From Aquibium microcysteis (GTDB lineage: Bacteria; Pseudomonadota; Alphaproteobacteria; Rhizobiales; Rhizobiaceae), in contig NZ_CP061080.1 of assembly GCF_014495845.1 (NCBI RefSeq), positions 1,725,001-1,789,000 of the forward strand: 64,000 nt of DNA. The letters are read 5' to 3'. Shown here one piece after another: positions 40,142 through 49,785 of this stretch (within the stretch, counting starts at the first letter, position 1; each line of letters opens with the position of its first letter). Position numbers and translations under genes: made by a program. The notes under the pieces were generated by a model, which was given only the letters and a program-made list of their open reading frames with translations, made no database searches and was not told where the DNA came from.

Positions 40142-42754
40142 CTACGCCTCGCCTTCCAGCATGTCCTTCACGACCGTGGCCAGCTGTTTGAGCGAGAAGG
40201 GTTTCGGAAGGAAGCCGAACTTGGCGTCGGCAGGCAGGTTTTTGGCGAAGGCATCCTCGGCATAGCCCGAGACGAAGACGAACTTCACGTCGGACTGGCG
40301 CTTGCGCAACTCGCCGAGCAGCGTCGGCCCGTCCATCTCGGGCATCACCACGTCCGAAACGACGATGTCGATCGCTCCGTCCAGTTCGTCGAAGATCTCG
40401 AGCGCCTCGACGCCCGACGAGGCCTCGTGCACCGTATAGCCGCGCGAGCGGAGCGCCCGCACGCCGCCCATCCGAACGGCATCCTCGTCCTCGACGAGCA
40501 GCACCGTCGCGGAGCCGGAGAGGTCCTTGCTGGCTTCCGGCTTGGGCGGAGGAGCGGCGGTCTCGGCCCTGGCCGCATCGGGACCTTCCTTCTCCTGCAC
40601 GACGTGGCGGGGCAGGAAGATGCGGAACGTCGTGCCGACGCCCACCTGGGAGTCGCAGAAGATGAAGCCGCCGGTCTGCTTGATGATGCCGTAGACCATG
40701 GAAAGGCCGAGGCCCGTGCCTTTCCCCACCTCCTTGGTCGTGAAGAAGGGCTCGAAGATCTTCTTGAGGATGTCCGGCGGGATGCCGGTTCCGGTGTCCT
40801 CGACGTCGATCAGCACGTAGTCGCCCGGCGCAAGTTCGCGGTAGCCGAACTGCGCGCATGCCTCGGCCGGCACGTTCTTGGTGCGGACGACGAGATCCCC
40901 GCCGCCCGGCATCGCGTCGCGGGCATTGACGGTGAGGTTGACGATGACCTGCTCGAACTGGCCGAGATCGACCTTCACCGGCCAGATGTCGCGGCCATGG
41001 TCGATGCGCAGACGCATGTCGCTGCCCGCCAGCCGGGTCAGCAGCATGCGCAGGTCCGCCAGGACGTCCGTCAGATTGAGCACCTCCGGGCGCAGCGTCT
41101 GGCGGCGCGAGAACGCAAGCAGCTGACGCACCAGCGACGCGGCGCGGTTGGCGTTCTGCTTGATGTTCATGATGTCGGCGAAAGAGGGGTCCGACGGTCG
41201 GTGGCTCGCCAGAAGCAGGTCCGACGCCATGATGATGGCGGTGAGCACGTTGTTGAAGTCATGCGCGATGCCGCCGGCGAGCTGGCCGACCGCCTGCATC
41301 TTCTGGCCCTGCGCCATCTGGGCCTCGAGCGCCTTCTGCTCGGTCGTGTCGACCGCGTAGACGATCGCGGCCTCTTCCGCGTCTTCTCCGTCGCTGGCAT
41401 CGGCGACGGCGCTGACGTAGAAGCGGATGTGCCGCTCCTCGTCGGTCGGAAGGATGGTGTCGATCGGGGCGATGTCGGCCTGGTGCTGCTTGGCCTTCTC
41501 CAGCGCTCCGGCGAAGCTCTCGCGGTCGCGTTCGTGGATGACAGTGTCGAGCCGCGCGCGTCGGTCGACGGCATCGCGATCGACGACGCTGGAAAACAGC
41601 GACAGGAACGGTGCGTTGGTGCGCAGGATCCGGCCGGCGCCGTCGATGCCGGCGATCGCCATCGGCGTCGAGTTGAAGAAGCGCGTGAAGCGGACTTCCG
41701 ACGCGCGCAGATCGGCCGAGGCATCCTCTCCCTGCGCCCGGTTGAGGACGATGGTGCGGGTCGGCCCCGGAGCGCCGTCCCGGCTGGCCGTCGCACGATG
41801 CATGAACCGCACGGGAAGCGCCTCGCCCTTCACCGTGGAGAGGTCGAGGTCGATCACCGCGTTGCGGGTGGCGCCGGGATCGGCCTTCACCGAACGGATG
41901 AGCGCCATCCCGTCGCCCGCAACGACCTCCGCGAGCGCGACCGAGCCCGGCGAGAAGCTCGCCAGGTCGATGCCGAGCCATTCCGCCAGCGTTGCATTGA
42001 GATAGGTGATCCGTCCGGCGGGATCGGCCGAGAAGAAGCCGGCCGGCGCGTGGTCGAGATGATCGATGGCCTGCTGGAGGTCGAGGAAGAACCGCTCCTG
42101 TTCGGCGCGCTCGCCCGAAATGTCCTCGATCTGCCACGCCAGCAGCGGCTGGCGCTGGCCTGCCGCCCGGAAACTGCGGGCCCGCACCCGGTACCAGTGC
42201 GCGCCGGGCTCGGCACCGGGGCGGATGGATTGCGAGACGCGGAACTCGCCGTCGCCGCCGCGCCCGTCGCGCAGGCCGAGCGCGATGCGCTCCACCGTCG
42301 GAGAGGCCTCGATGTTGTCGGCGAGGTGCACGTCGAGCGACCGCACGTCGGCGGCCGACGTCGCGCCGGTCAGCCGGGCATAGGCCTGGTTGGCGTAGAG
42401 GACGCGGGCCCGCATGTCCGATACCACGAGCCCCTGACCCATCGTGTCGATGTAGGCCTTCGCGAGCTCGTCTCCGGAGGACCGCGGAGCGACCTGCACG
42501 AACCCGATGGCCGAGGCGAACAGATAGCCGACGCCGATCATGGCCAGGATGCCGAGGAGGCCGAGCAGGAAGGGATCGCCGAGCTGGTCGCGCATCACGG
42601 CGAACACGAAGGCCGCCCCGACGAGGACGATGATGAAGATGATCAGCCTGACGATCGTGCCCGGCCGCGAGTTCTGGTCGACGATGGGCGCCGGATAGAA
42701 TTCGCCTTCGCCCTTCCCCTCCATCCGCTGTCCGTCCTGCCCGAATCCTGCCAT
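40142..42754 (-). CDS. cckA: Hybrid sensor histidine kinase CckA
   Basis: 870 residues. Cell-cycle kinase that feeds phosphate through ChpT to CtrA and CpdR. Two membrane helices near residues 35-85, several PAS-like domains (about 95-480), HisKA box with His498 in [14 protein letters not shown], HATPase motifs ([36 protein letters not shown]) and a C-terminal receiver with Asp801 in [11 protein letters not shown]. This domain order and length are those of CckA. Divergent from the FliO-like gene. The ATG at 42754 is used; an ATG at 42724 is possible. Confidence 0.95.
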   Translation of the reverse strand: MAGFGQDGQRMEGKGEGEFYPAPIVDQNSRPGTIVRLIIFIIVLVGAAFVFAVMRDQLGDPFLLGLLGILAMIGVGYLFASAIGFVQVAPRSSGDELAKAYIDTMGQGLVVSDMRARVLYANQAYARLTGATSAADVRSLDVHLADNIEASPTVERIALGLRDGRGGDGEFRVSQSIRPGAEPGAHWYRVRARSFRAAGQRQPLLAWQIEDISGERAEQERFFLDLQQAIDHLDHAPAGFFSADPAGRITYLNATLAEWLGIDLASFSPGSVALAEVVAGDGMALIRSVKADPGATRNAVIDLDLSTVKGEALPVRFMHRATASRDGAPGPTRTIVLNRAQGEDASADLRASEVRFTRFFNSTPMAIAGIDGAGRILRTNAPFLSLFSSVVDRDAVDRRARLDTVIHERDRESFAGALEKAKQHQADIAPIDTILPTDEERHIRFYVSAVADASDGEDAEEAAIVYAVDTTEQKALEAQMAQGQKMQAVGQLAGGIAHDFNNVLTAIIMASDLLLASHRPSDPSFADIMNIKQNANRAASLVRQLLAFSRRQTLRPEVLNLTDVLADLRMLLTRLAGSDMRLRIDHGRDIWPVKVDLGQFEQVIVNLTVNARDAMPGGGDLVVRTKNVPAEACAQFGYRELAPGDYVLIDVEDTGTGIPPDILKKIFEPFFTTKEVGKGTGLGLSMVYGIIKQTGGFIFCDSQVGVGTTFRIFLPRHVVQEKEGPDAARAETAAPPPKPEASKDLSGSATVLLVEDEDAVRMGGVRALRSRGYTVHEASSGVEALEIFDELDGAIDIVVSDVVMPEMDGPTLLGELRKRQSDVKFVFVSGYAEDAFAKNLPADAKFGFLPKPFSLKQLATVVKDMLEGEA

Positions 42755-42967
42755 GCTGCCCGTGCCCGGTATGAATCACATAATGCCCGGACGCGAAAGC
42801 CCGCCGGGTCCATTCTCCAGAGCATCCCGCTTCGCAGGGCGTCGGATCGCCCCGCGTGGCCGCCTTTTCCAGAGGCGACCATATTTCTCACACGGTAGCA
42901 TGCTCATCTGCTTGCGGCGCAGCAATTCGCGTGTCAATCGTGTCGCGGCACCTCAAAGGAGAGTTCG

Positions 42968-44050
42968 ATGACCAGCTTGCTGGATGGCTTGATGGATTCC
43001 CGGCTGATACCGGTGGTCACCTGGCTGATCATCGGCGTGATCGTGGCGATCATCGGCTATGCGGCCTTCCGCATCGTTCGCATGCTGACCGCGGGGACCT
43101 ACATCGCCGGCGGCCGCAACCGCCGCACGAGGCTGGCCGTGCTCGACGCCGCGGCCGTGGACGACAGGCGCCGCCTCGTCCTCATCCGCCGCGACGACGT
43201 CGAACATCTCATCCTGATCGGCGGGCCGACCGACGTGGTGGTCGAGCAGGACATCCGCATCGGCGTCCGCGCGCCCCGTGCCCAGGCCGCAGAACCCGCC
43301 GTCGCGCTGGCGGCCGATCCCGACCTCGCGCTCGACGCCTACGACCACGGCGACGAGGCGCTTCAGCCGAACCCCGTCCCGCCGCCGCCGCCGCGCCCCG
43401 TTCCGGCCGCCCCGCAACGCCAGGCTGCGCCCGCTCCGCAGCGCCAGGCCGCACCCGCTCCTCAGCGGGAGGTGCGCCGCGCCCCCGAGAGGCCGCCGGT
43501 CCGGCAGGCGCCGGTCGCATCGCGCCCCGTGAACGCAGAACCCGCCCCTGCGCCGGCACCGACGCCCGCGCCGCCGCCTCCAGCGCCGCCGATCGCCGCA
43601 CACCAGCAGGTCGCCACCCGCCCGGTCGCACCGGTGCCTGCCCGCCAGCCGCTCGCGCCCGTGGCGCAGCAGACGCAGGCGCCCGCCGCGCCGCAGCAGA
43701 TGCCCGCCGCGCCGCGCCAGCAGCGGACGATCCGTCCGGTCCTGCCGCGCGTCACCTTGCCGGCCGCGACGCAGCCGAACTTCGCGCAGCCGGCGGAAGA
43801 GCGGCGCGATCCGCCCGTGGTCGCGCGGGTAACCCCCCATCCGGCGCGCGCGCAGGCGACGCGCAGGGCCCAGCAGCAGCAACCCCAGCCTGCCGCCGCG
43901 CCGGTCGAGAACGATCTCGACGACGCTCTGCTGCAGGAACTCGAGACGTCGCTCCGCTACCCGGCGCGCGAGCGCAATCGCGCCAAGGCCGCAGACATCG
44001 ACGAGGAAATGAACAAGCTTCTGGGCGAGATGTCGCGCGACCGCCGCTGA
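42968..44050 (+). CDS. FliO-like membrane protein with Pro/Ala-rich tail
   Basis: 360 residues. One N-terminal membrane helix (about 14-36, VTWLIIGVIVAIIGYAAF), then a short FliO/MopB-like domain RLAVLDAAAVDDRRRLVLIRRDDVEHLILIGG truncated here to its key DDRRRLVLIRRDDVEHLI, as in flagellar export proteins. The remaining ~230 residues are Pro/Ala/Gln-rich, with a 24-base tandem (QRQAAPAP) near 43420-43468. A C-terminal helix ends with ELETSLRYPA. FliO assists assembly of the flagellar export gate; no other flagellar genes are near, so the role is uncertain. AGGAGAG precedes the ATG. Confidence 0.78.
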   Translation: MTSLLDGLMDSRLIPVVTWLIIGVIVAIIGYAAFRIVRMLTAGTYIAGGRNRRTRLAVLDAAAVDDRRRLVLIRRDDVEHLILIGGPTDVVVEQDIRIGVRAPRAQAAEPAVALAADPDLALDAYDHGDEALQPNPVPPPPPRPVPAAPQRQAAPAPQRQAAPAPQREVRRAPERPPVRQAPVASRPVNAEPAPAPAPTPAPPPPAPPIAAHQQVATRPVAPVPARQPLAPVAQQTQAPAAPQQMPAAPRQQRTIRPVLPRVTLPAATQPNFAQPAEERRDPPVVARVTPHPARAQATRRAQQQQPQPAAAPVENDLDDALLQELETSLRYPARERNRAKAADIDEEMNKLLGEMSRDRR

Positions 44051-44419
44051 AAGACGGTCGTGTAACCCGGACGGATCGGTGCGGCGGGTCCTGACTGCCG
44101 CTGGTTCGTCCACGATGCGCCTGGCGTCGGCCGTCTTCGGCTCCGGCCGTACGGCGAAGAACCCCTCGCCAGACGTCCGCCGCCGGACTTCACGACAGTC
44201 TCAGCAGGACGCGGCGATGAGGCCCCGGACGACGCGCCCCGCCCGAGGCTGCCCGGCCGCGCCGGACGGCTGCCCTGTTTCGGATGGGGTGCGCCCGTCG
44301 CCGCCGCCGGACGAGGGAGGTTGTCGGACGGGAAGGCGCGAGACGAAAAAGCGCAAAAAAAGCGGCCCCAGGGGCCGCGAGAACTACCGTCCGACGTTCC
44401 TGCCGAAGCAGGGTTCCGG
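44051..44419. other. Intergenic stretch between the FliO-like gene and dksA
   Basis: About 370 bases, convergent. Contains the dksA terminator near 44350-44380. No gene recognised in the rest. Confidence 0.5.
44350..44380 (-). terminator. Rho-independent terminator of dksA
   Basis: On the minus strand GCGGCC, five-base loop, GGCCGC, then TTTTTTTGCGC. Lies about 40 bases beyond the dksA stop. Confidence 0.85.
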
Positions 44420-44833
44420 TCAGTCGTCGCGATAGACCTTCTCGCGGCGCTCGTGGCGTTCCTGGGCCTCGATCGACAGCGTCGCGATCGGCCGTGCGTC
44501 GAGCCGTTTCAGCGAAATCTGCTCGCCCGTCTCCTCGCAGTAGCCGTAGGTCCCATCCTCGATCCGCATCAGCGCCGCGTCGATCTTGGAGATCAGCTTG
44601 CGCTGCCGGTCGCGGGCCCGCAGTTCGATGGCTCGGTCGGTTTCGGAGGAGGCACGGTCGGCGAGGTCGGGGTGGTTGGCGTTTTCCTGCTGTAGGATTT
44701 CGAGTGTTTCGCGAGCTTCGCGCAGAATGTCGTTCTTCCAGGTCATGAGCTTGGCGCGGAAGTAGGCCTTCTGCCGCTCGTTCATGAACGGCTCGCTCTC
44801 GCTGGGCACGTAGTCTTCCATGGTTTCGCTCAC
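44420..44833 (-). CDS. dksA: RNA polymerase-binding transcription factor DksA (one-Cys type)
   Basis: 137 residues. Binds the RNA polymerase secondary channel and, with ppGpp, adjusts promoter activity. Seen: coiled-coil arm with FMNERQKAYFRAKLMTWKND, tip region NHPDLADRASSETDRAIEL, then the zinc-finger region YGYCEETGEQISLKRLDARP and LSIEAQERHE. Of the four zinc Cys of E. coli DksA only the first remains (C, T, S, A). The start is taken as GTG at 44833, giving the common (M)SETMEDYVPSE opening with GGGGGAG six bases upstream; an ATG at 44848 or 44824 is possible. Confidence 0.93.
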   Translation of the reverse strand: MSETMEDYVPSESEPFMNERQKAYFRAKLMTWKNDILREARETLEILQQENANHPDLADRASSETDRAIELRARDRQRKLISKIDAALMRIEDGTYGYCEETGEQISLKRLDARPIATLSIEAQERHERREKVYRDD

Positions 44834-44865
44834 CTGAGTCTCCCCCATAGCTATGAACCGGCGCC

Positions 44866-44894
44866 TATATATTCGGGCGGCAGACCCGGTACAA
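44866..44894 (-). promoter_or_regulatory. Candidate dksA promoter
   Basis: TTGTAC (44894-44889) and TATATA (44871-44866) with 17 bases between, placing the start about 25 bases before the GTG. Good sigma-70 fit. Confidence 0.5.
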
Positions 44895-45118
44895 GCCAAA
44901 AGGTAAGCAATGTCACGCGTTTGTTAGCCATGCACCGAAGCCGTCCGCGGCCCTCCGCAAGCCGCGCCAGCGCGGGCGGACGCCGGTCCGCAGGGCTCCG
45001 CCCGGGGTTGCGAAGGCCGCGACGGCATCGGGACCGAGCATGCGAGTTGCGTTGCACGATGCCGCCCGGTAATGCTCCGCGCAGGCACGAGGGCGCCTGC
45101 CCCCGAGGAGGATGTCAG

Positions 45119-45628
45119 ATGAGCCGCCTTTTCCTTCTGCGCCACGCGCGTGCCGCCTGGGCCGAGCCGGGGGACCGCGACTTCGACCGTCCGTTGACGG
45201 AGGAAGGGCGCAGCGAGAGCCGCATCGTCGGCGAGATGATGCTCGCCAACGGCTATCGGCCGGACCGGGTCATCTGTTCTCCGGCCCGGCGTGCCCTCGA
45301 TACATGGCGCGGCGTCGCCGCCGTTCTCGACATGAAACCCTCCGAGGCGCTCCTGTCGGAGACGCTCTACGCCGCAGACGCGGCGGGTTACCTGACCATC
45401 GTGCGCAACAACGGTGCCGGCGGATCGCTGCTGATCGTCGGCCACAACCCGACGATCGAGGACCTTGCGCTGGGGCTCTCCGCAGCCGGCGTCGGTTCGG
45501 CCCGCGACGATCTCGACAAGGGCTTCCCGACGGGCGGACTGGCGGTGCTGGCGTTCGAGGGCGACCTTTCGGAAGCGATGCCCGGCGTCGGCACGCTCGA
45601 GGCCTTCTTCATGCCTTCCGACCACTGA
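45119..45628 (+). CDS. SixA-like histidine phosphatase
   Basis: 169 residues of the histidine phosphatase (phosphoglycerate mutase-like) family. Seen: catalytic RH in LFLLRHARAAW near the N terminus, second-half VGHNPTIEDLALGL with the other His, and Arg in CSPARRA. SixA dephosphorylates His on phosphocarriers in E. coli; the target here is unknown. GAGGAGG at good spacing before the ATG at 45119. Divergent from dksA; the 285-base gap between them holds the dksA promoter and no other feature. Confidence 0.85.
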   Translation: MSRLFLLRHARAAWAEPGDRDFDRPLTEEGRSESRIVGEMMLANGYRPDRVICSPARRALDTWRGVAAVLDMKPSEALLSETLYAADAAGYLTIVRNNGAGGSLLIVGHNPTIEDLALGLSAAGVGSARDDLDKGFPTGGLAVLAFEGDLSEAMPGVGTLEAFFMPSDH

Positions 45629-45696
45629 ACGCCGGCGCGGGATTACAAACCGCCGGCCGCCGGCCTATATCCGGCGCGTTGGTTCCGCAGGCGAGG

Positions 45697-47166
45697 ATGG
45701 CGTTGGCGTCTCTCACGACTTTCACCGACGAGGCGGTCATCGCGCTCGACACGCTCGCCGGCCGGGCCGCGAACCTCGTCGCACCCTCCCTCCGGCTGGG
45801 CGTGACCGGGCTGTCGCGCGCGGGCAAGACGGTGTTCATCTCCGCCTTCGTCCACAACCTGATCCATGGCGGCCGGCTGCCGATGTTCGAGGCGCAGAAG
45901 TCGGGCCGGCTCGCCCGCGCCTATCTCGAGGAGCAGCCCGACGATGCGGTGCCTCGGTTCCAGTACGAGGATCACGTGGCGGCGCTTCTCGACTCCCGCA
46001 CATGGCCGGAATCCACCCGCGCGATCTCCGAGCTGCGGCTGACCATCGACTACGAGTCGGCCTCCGCCTGGGGGCGCATGCTGTCGCGCGGGCGCATCTC
46101 GATCGACATCGTCGATTATCCGGGCGAGTGGCTGCTCGACCTGCCGCTGCTCGGCAAGGATTTCGCCGCCTTCTCGGCCGACTCCTTCCAGCTCGCCGCG
46201 CTGCCGGTCCGGGCCGACCTCGCGGCCGACTGGACCGCGCTCGCCGCCACCGTCGATCCGGACGGCGACGCCGACGAGATGACGGCGCGCCGCCTCGCCG
46301 AGGCCTTCACCGCCTATCTGCGCGCCTGCCGCCAGGATTCGCGAGCCCTGTCCACCCTGCCGCCGGGACGGTTCCTGATGCCCGGCGACCTCGAGGGGTC
46401 GCCCGCCCTGACGTTCACGCCCCTGCCGAAGCTGCGCGAGGGCCGCGCGCGGCCGGGCTCGCTGCGCGCCATGATGGAGCGCCGCTTCGAGGCCTACAAG
46501 ACGCATGTCGTGAAACCCTTCTTCCGCGAGCACGTCGCCCGGCTCGACCGGCAGATCGTGTTGATCGACGTCATGCAGGCGATGAATGCGGGTCCCGCGG
46601 CGCTCGCCGACCTCGAGCGCGCCCTGACCGAGATCCTGGGCTGCTTCCGCCCCGGCTCCGGCGGCCTCCTGTCGAACCTGCTGTCGCGCCGCATCGACCG
46701 CATCCTGATCGCGGCGACCAAGGCGGATCAGATCCACCACACCAGCCACGATCGGCTGCAGGCCATCGTGCGCCGGCTGACCGAGCGGGCGGCGGCGCGC
46801 GCCGACGTTTCGGGAGCGGCGGTCGACGTGCTGGCGCTGGCAGCCGTTCGCGCCACGCGCGAGGGCACGGTGACGCAGCGGCGCGAGGAACTGCCGGTGA
46901 TCATCGGAACACCGCTCGCGGGCGAGACGATCGGCGGCGAGACCTTCGACGGCGACACCGAGACAGCGGTCTTTCCCGGCGATCTGCCGACCTCCCCCGA
47001 TGCGCTGTTCGACGCCGGTGCGCTCGCCGGCCAGACGCGCGCCATCCGTTTCGTCCGCTTCCGTCCGCCCCGGCTGGAGCGCAGCGCCGACGGCGTGACG
47101 CTCTCGCTGCCGCACATCCGCCTCGACAGGGCGCTGCAGTTCCTGATCGGAGACCGGCTGTCATGA
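45697..47166 (+). CDS. YcjX-like P-loop ATPase
   Basis: 489 residues. Seen: Walker A LGVTGLSRAGKTVF, a Walker B-like IDIVDYPGEWLLDLPLL, then IVLIDVMQAMNAGP and a nucleotide-specificity-like AATKADQIHH. Conserved across proteobacteria as the ycjX-ycjF pair, linked to envelope or stress responses; biochemical role unknown. The ATG at 45697 is in frame and begins MALASLTTFTDEAVI. Overlaps ycjF by four bases (ATGA). Confidence 0.9.
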   Translation: MALASLTTFTDEAVIALDTLAGRAANLVAPSLRLGVTGLSRAGKTVFISAFVHNLIHGGRLPMFEAQKSGRLARAYLEEQPDDAVPRFQYEDHVAALLDSRTWPESTRAISELRLTIDYESASAWGRMLSRGRISIDIVDYPGEWLLDLPLLGKDFAAFSADSFQLAALPVRADLAADWTALAATVDPDGDADEMTARRLAEAFTAYLRACRQDSRALSTLPPGRFLMPGDLEGSPALTFTPLPKLREGRARPGSLRAMMERRFEAYKTHVVKPFFREHVARLDRQIVLIDVMQAMNAGPAALADLERALTEILGCFRPGSGGLLSNLLSRRIDRILIAATKADQIHHTSHDRLQAIVRRLTERAAARADVSGAAVDVLALAAVRATREGTVTQRREELPVIIGTPLAGETIGGETFDGDTETAVFPGDLPTSPDALFDAGALAGQTRAIRFVRFRPPRLERSADGVTLSLPHIRLDRALQFLIGDRLS

Positions 47167-48224
47167 GCGAAACGCGCGAACCGAAGGCGTTCCGTCTTCC
47201 GCCCGACCGCAAGGCCGTCGCCCAGCCCGAGCGCGAGCCGCGTGCGCTGCACGGTGCCGAGATGTCGGTGGTGACGCCGGCGGCCGTCGACGTCTTCGAG
47301 GCCGAGGCGGCCGAGACCGACGTGCCCCCGCCGCCCGCACCCCGGCGGCGGTCCCGGCTCGGAACGATCTTCTTCGGCGCCGCCGGCATTCTCGTGTCGC
47401 TGGCGATCGGACTGTCGGTCGACGAACTGATCCGCTCTCTCTTCGCCCGCGCCGACTGGCTGGGCTGGCTCGGCGCGGGCCTCGCCGCGGTCGCCGCGGC
47501 CGCCCTGCTCGCGATCCTGATTCGCGAGGCTGCGGCGCTGGCGCGGCTGTCTTCGGTCGAGACGCTGAGCCGCCGGGCAACCGATGCGCGCGCGCGCAAC
47601 GACCCGAAGGCGGCGCGCGCGCTGGTGGACGATCTGTCCGGGTTCCTCGCGTCGCGCCCGCAGACGGCTGCCGGGCGCCGGACGCTTGACGAGCTCCGGC
47701 ACGACGTGATCGACGGCCCCGACCTGATCCGGCTGGCCGAGACCGAGCTTCTCGCCCCCCTCGACGCGGAAGCGCGGCGCCTGATCCTGGACGCGGGCAA
47801 GCGCGTGTCGATGGTCACGGCCGTGAGCCCCCGCGCGGCGGTGGACCTGTTCTACGTCCTCTACGAGGCCAGCCGGCTGGTCCGGCGGTTGGCCGAACTC
47901 TACGGCGCCCGGCCGGGAACGCTCGGCTTCCTGCGCCTGGCCCGCGGCGTGCTGGCCCACCTGGCGGTGACCGGTTCGATGGCGGCCGGCGACACCCTGG
48001 TCCAGCAACTGGTCGGCCACGGCCTGGCCGCCCGCCTCTCGGCCAAGCTCGGAGAAGGCGTGGTCAACGGCATGATGACCGTCCGGATCGGCATGGCGGC
48101 GATGGACACCGTCCGCCCCCTGCCCTTCGACGCGGTCCGCAAGCCGCGCATGGGCGACTTCATCGGCGCACTGGCCCGCTTCGCGGGTGCGCAGGATGGC
48201 GCAAAGGACACACCTTCCAGGTGA
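47163..48224 (+). CDS. YcjF family (UPF0283) membrane protein
   Basis: 353 residues. N-terminal 65 residues are hydrophilic and Pro-rich; then two membrane helices (about 68-88 and 98-120) and a helical C-terminal domain with RRATDARARNDPKAARALVDDL and GVVNGMMTVRIGMAAMDTVRPLPF, the UPF0283 signature. Translationally coupled to the YcjX ATPase. Probably acts with it at the inner membrane; function unknown. Confidence 0.88.
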   Translation: MSETREPKAFRLPPDRKAVAQPEREPRALHGAEMSVVTPAAVDVFEAEAAETDVPPPPAPRRRSRLGTIFFGAAGILVSLAIGLSVDELIRSLFARADWLGWLGAGLAAVAAAALLAILIREAAALARLSSVETLSRRATDARARNDPKAARALVDDLSGFLASRPQTAAGRRTLDELRHDVIDGPDLIRLAETELLAPLDAEARRLILDAGKRVSMVTAVSPRAAVDLFYVLYEASRLVRRLAELYGARPGTLGFLRLARGVLAHLAVTGSMAAGDTLVQQLVGHGLAARLSAKLGEGVVNGMMTVRIGMAAMDTVRPLPFDAVRKPRMGDFIGALARFAGAQDGAKDTPSR

Positions 48225-48330
48225 ACGTCACCCGGGGGGCCGGATTCGGGGGAGAGCCGATGCCGCATCTAGACGAAGCATTAACCAATCTTCTACAAGG
48301 TCGGGCAGGTAGAGCTTATCGGTCGGTGCC

Positions 48331-48879
48331 ATGATCAAGAGTGTATGTCGTTCCGCTATCCTTCCGCTGATGGCGAGCGTGCCGTTCGTGTCGGATGCGC
48401 CGTCGGCCTTCGCCGCCGATGGCGACCAGCAGTTTTTCCAGAGCGTGCGCGGCGAGTGGTCCGGGCCCGGCGAGATCGTCGCCGGCAAGTACAAGGGAAC
48501 GAAGTTCACCTGCTCGCTGACCGGCGACACGCCGACCGGGAAAGTCGGAATGGCGCTCGAGGGCAGCTGCCGCGTCGGCCTGTTCTCGCAGAAGATGTCG
48601 GCCCGCATCGAGCGCAAGGGTCGCTCCTACAAGGGCACGTTCCTCGACGGCGCCACCGGCGAAGGCCTCGACATCGTCTCCGGCAACGTCAGCAAGTCCA
48701 AGGTCGTCATGGCGCTCAACCGCAACGACCTCAACGGCGCGATGCTCGCCAGCATGAAGGGTGACGACACCATGAGCGTCACCGTCTCGGTGCGGGTGAA
48801 CAAGGAACTCGTGCCGGTCATCGGCATGAACCTCAAGCGCGTCGACACCGCGGCGGTGGGCGCCATCGCACGCGACTGA
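48331..48879 (+). CDS. Exported conserved hypothetical protein
   Basis: 182 residues. N-terminal signal (SAILPLMASVPFVSDAPSAFA), then a beta-rich body: SVRGEWSGPGEIVAGKYKG, FTCSLTGDTPTGKVGM, SRVGLF-like CRVGLFSQKMSARIERKG. Two Cys may be bridged. The pattern is seen in small periplasmic proteins of rhizobia without known function. It converges with folK, 41 bases away. Confidence 0.72.
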   Translation: MIKSVCRSAILPLMASVPFVSDAPSAFAADGDQQFFQSVRGEWSGPGEIVAGKYKGTKFTCSLTGDTPTGKVGMALEGSCRVGLFSQKMSARIERKGRSYKGTFLDGATGEGLDIVSGNVSKSKVVMALNRNDLNGAMLASMKGDDTMSVTVSVRVNKELVPVIGMNLKRVDTAAVGAIARD

Positions 48880-48920
48880 GGCAGGCGCGGCGAAAGCCGC
48901 AGCCGGCGCGCGCCCCGCGA

Positions 48921-49439
48921 TCAGGCCGCGCGCCACCAGCCGTCACCCGGCTCCACGACCGAGATTCCCTCGCGGTCGACATCGCGCAGCAGCGCGTCGA
49001 GCGTGCGGCCCCCCGGCATCAGACCGGGCGCGATTTCGCGCAGCGGCAGAAGCACGAAAGCCCGCAGCGTCATGCGCGGATGCGGTATCTCCAGCCCCGG
49101 CTCCTTCAGCGTCAGCGCCTCATAGGTGAGGACGTCGACGTCGATCACCCGCGGCCCGCCGGGTTCCTTGCGCACACGTTTCAGCACGTTCTCGGTCGCA
49201 AGACAGAGGTCGAGCAGATCCTTCGGCGGCAGAGTCGTGCGGATTCCCGCCACGCAGTTCAGGAAATCCGGCTGCACCACGTCGCCCCAGGGCGGCGTGC
49301 GATAGATCGACGAGACTGCCGCGACGCGGCAGCGCGCATGTGCGTCGATGATTCGCAGCGCAGCCGCCATCGCCGCCCGCGGATCGCCGAGGTTCCCGCC
49401 CAGGCCGAGGTAGGCGTTCGCCTCAATCAGGCCAGGCAA
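48921..49439 (-). CDS. folK: 2-amino-4-hydroxy-6-hydroxymethyldihydropteridine pyrophosphokinase
   Basis: 172 residues. Third step in the dihydropterin branch of folate synthesis, using ATP to pyrophosphorylate the pterin. Seen: LGLGGNLGDPRAAMAAAL, SSIYRTPPWGDVVQPDFLN, ENVLKRVRKEPGGPRVIDVDVL and IPHPRMTLRAFVLLPL. The best start is TTG at 49439, six bases after GGAGG and overlapping the end of folB; an ATG at 49454 is an alternative. Last gene of folP-folB-folK. Confidence 0.92.
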   Translation of the reverse strand: MPGLIEANAYLGLGGNLGDPRAAMAAALRIIDAHARCRVAAVSSIYRTPPWGDVVQPDFLNCVAGIRTTLPPKDLLDLCLATENVLKRVRKEPGGPRVIDVDVLTYEALTLKEPGLEIPHPRMTLRAFVLLPLREIAPGLMPGGRTLDALLRDVDREGISVVEPGDGWWRAA

Positions 49440-49785
49440 CCGTGACCTCCACATGGTCGAGCACGCCGGCGACGGGCGCGTTGGGCTTGCGCACGGTGAT
49501 CTCGGACCGGCGGATCTGCGGAAACCGGTCCGCAAGCGCCTTGGCGACCTCGAGCGCCAGAGACTCGATGAGATAGCGCCTCTCGCCGGTGACGATCCGC
49601 TCTATGACCTTGAAGGCGACGCCGTAGTCGACGGTGGATTCGATCGAATCGGCCTCGAGCGCCGTGGCGGGCTCGACGGTCAGCACCGCATCGACATAGA
49701 ACCGCTGCCCGAGCGTCTCTTCTTCGTCGAGCACGCCGTGACGCGCGAAGAAGGCGCAGTTCTTCATCCGGATCTGGTACGTCAA
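49423..49785 (-). CDS. folB: Dihydroneopterin aldolase
   Basis: 120 residues. Cleaves dihydroneopterin in folate synthesis. Seen: NCAFFARHGVLDEEETLGQ with the catalytic-site Glu, STVDYGVAFKVIE and ALADRFPQIRRSEITVRKPNAP shortened here to the family tail ITVRKPNAPV with the conserved Lys. Start is taken as TTG at 49785: AGAGGAG eight bases upstream, overlap with the folP stop (TTGA), and the TYQIRMKNCAFF opening matches relatives. ATG at 49767 is possible. Overlaps folK by 17 bases. Confidence 0.92.
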   Translation of the reverse strand: MTYQIRMKNCAFFARHGVLDEEETLGQRFYVDAVLTVEPATALEADSIESTVDYGVAFKVIERIVTGERRYLIESLALEVAKALADRFPQIRRSEITVRKPNAPVAGVLDHVEVTVAWPD

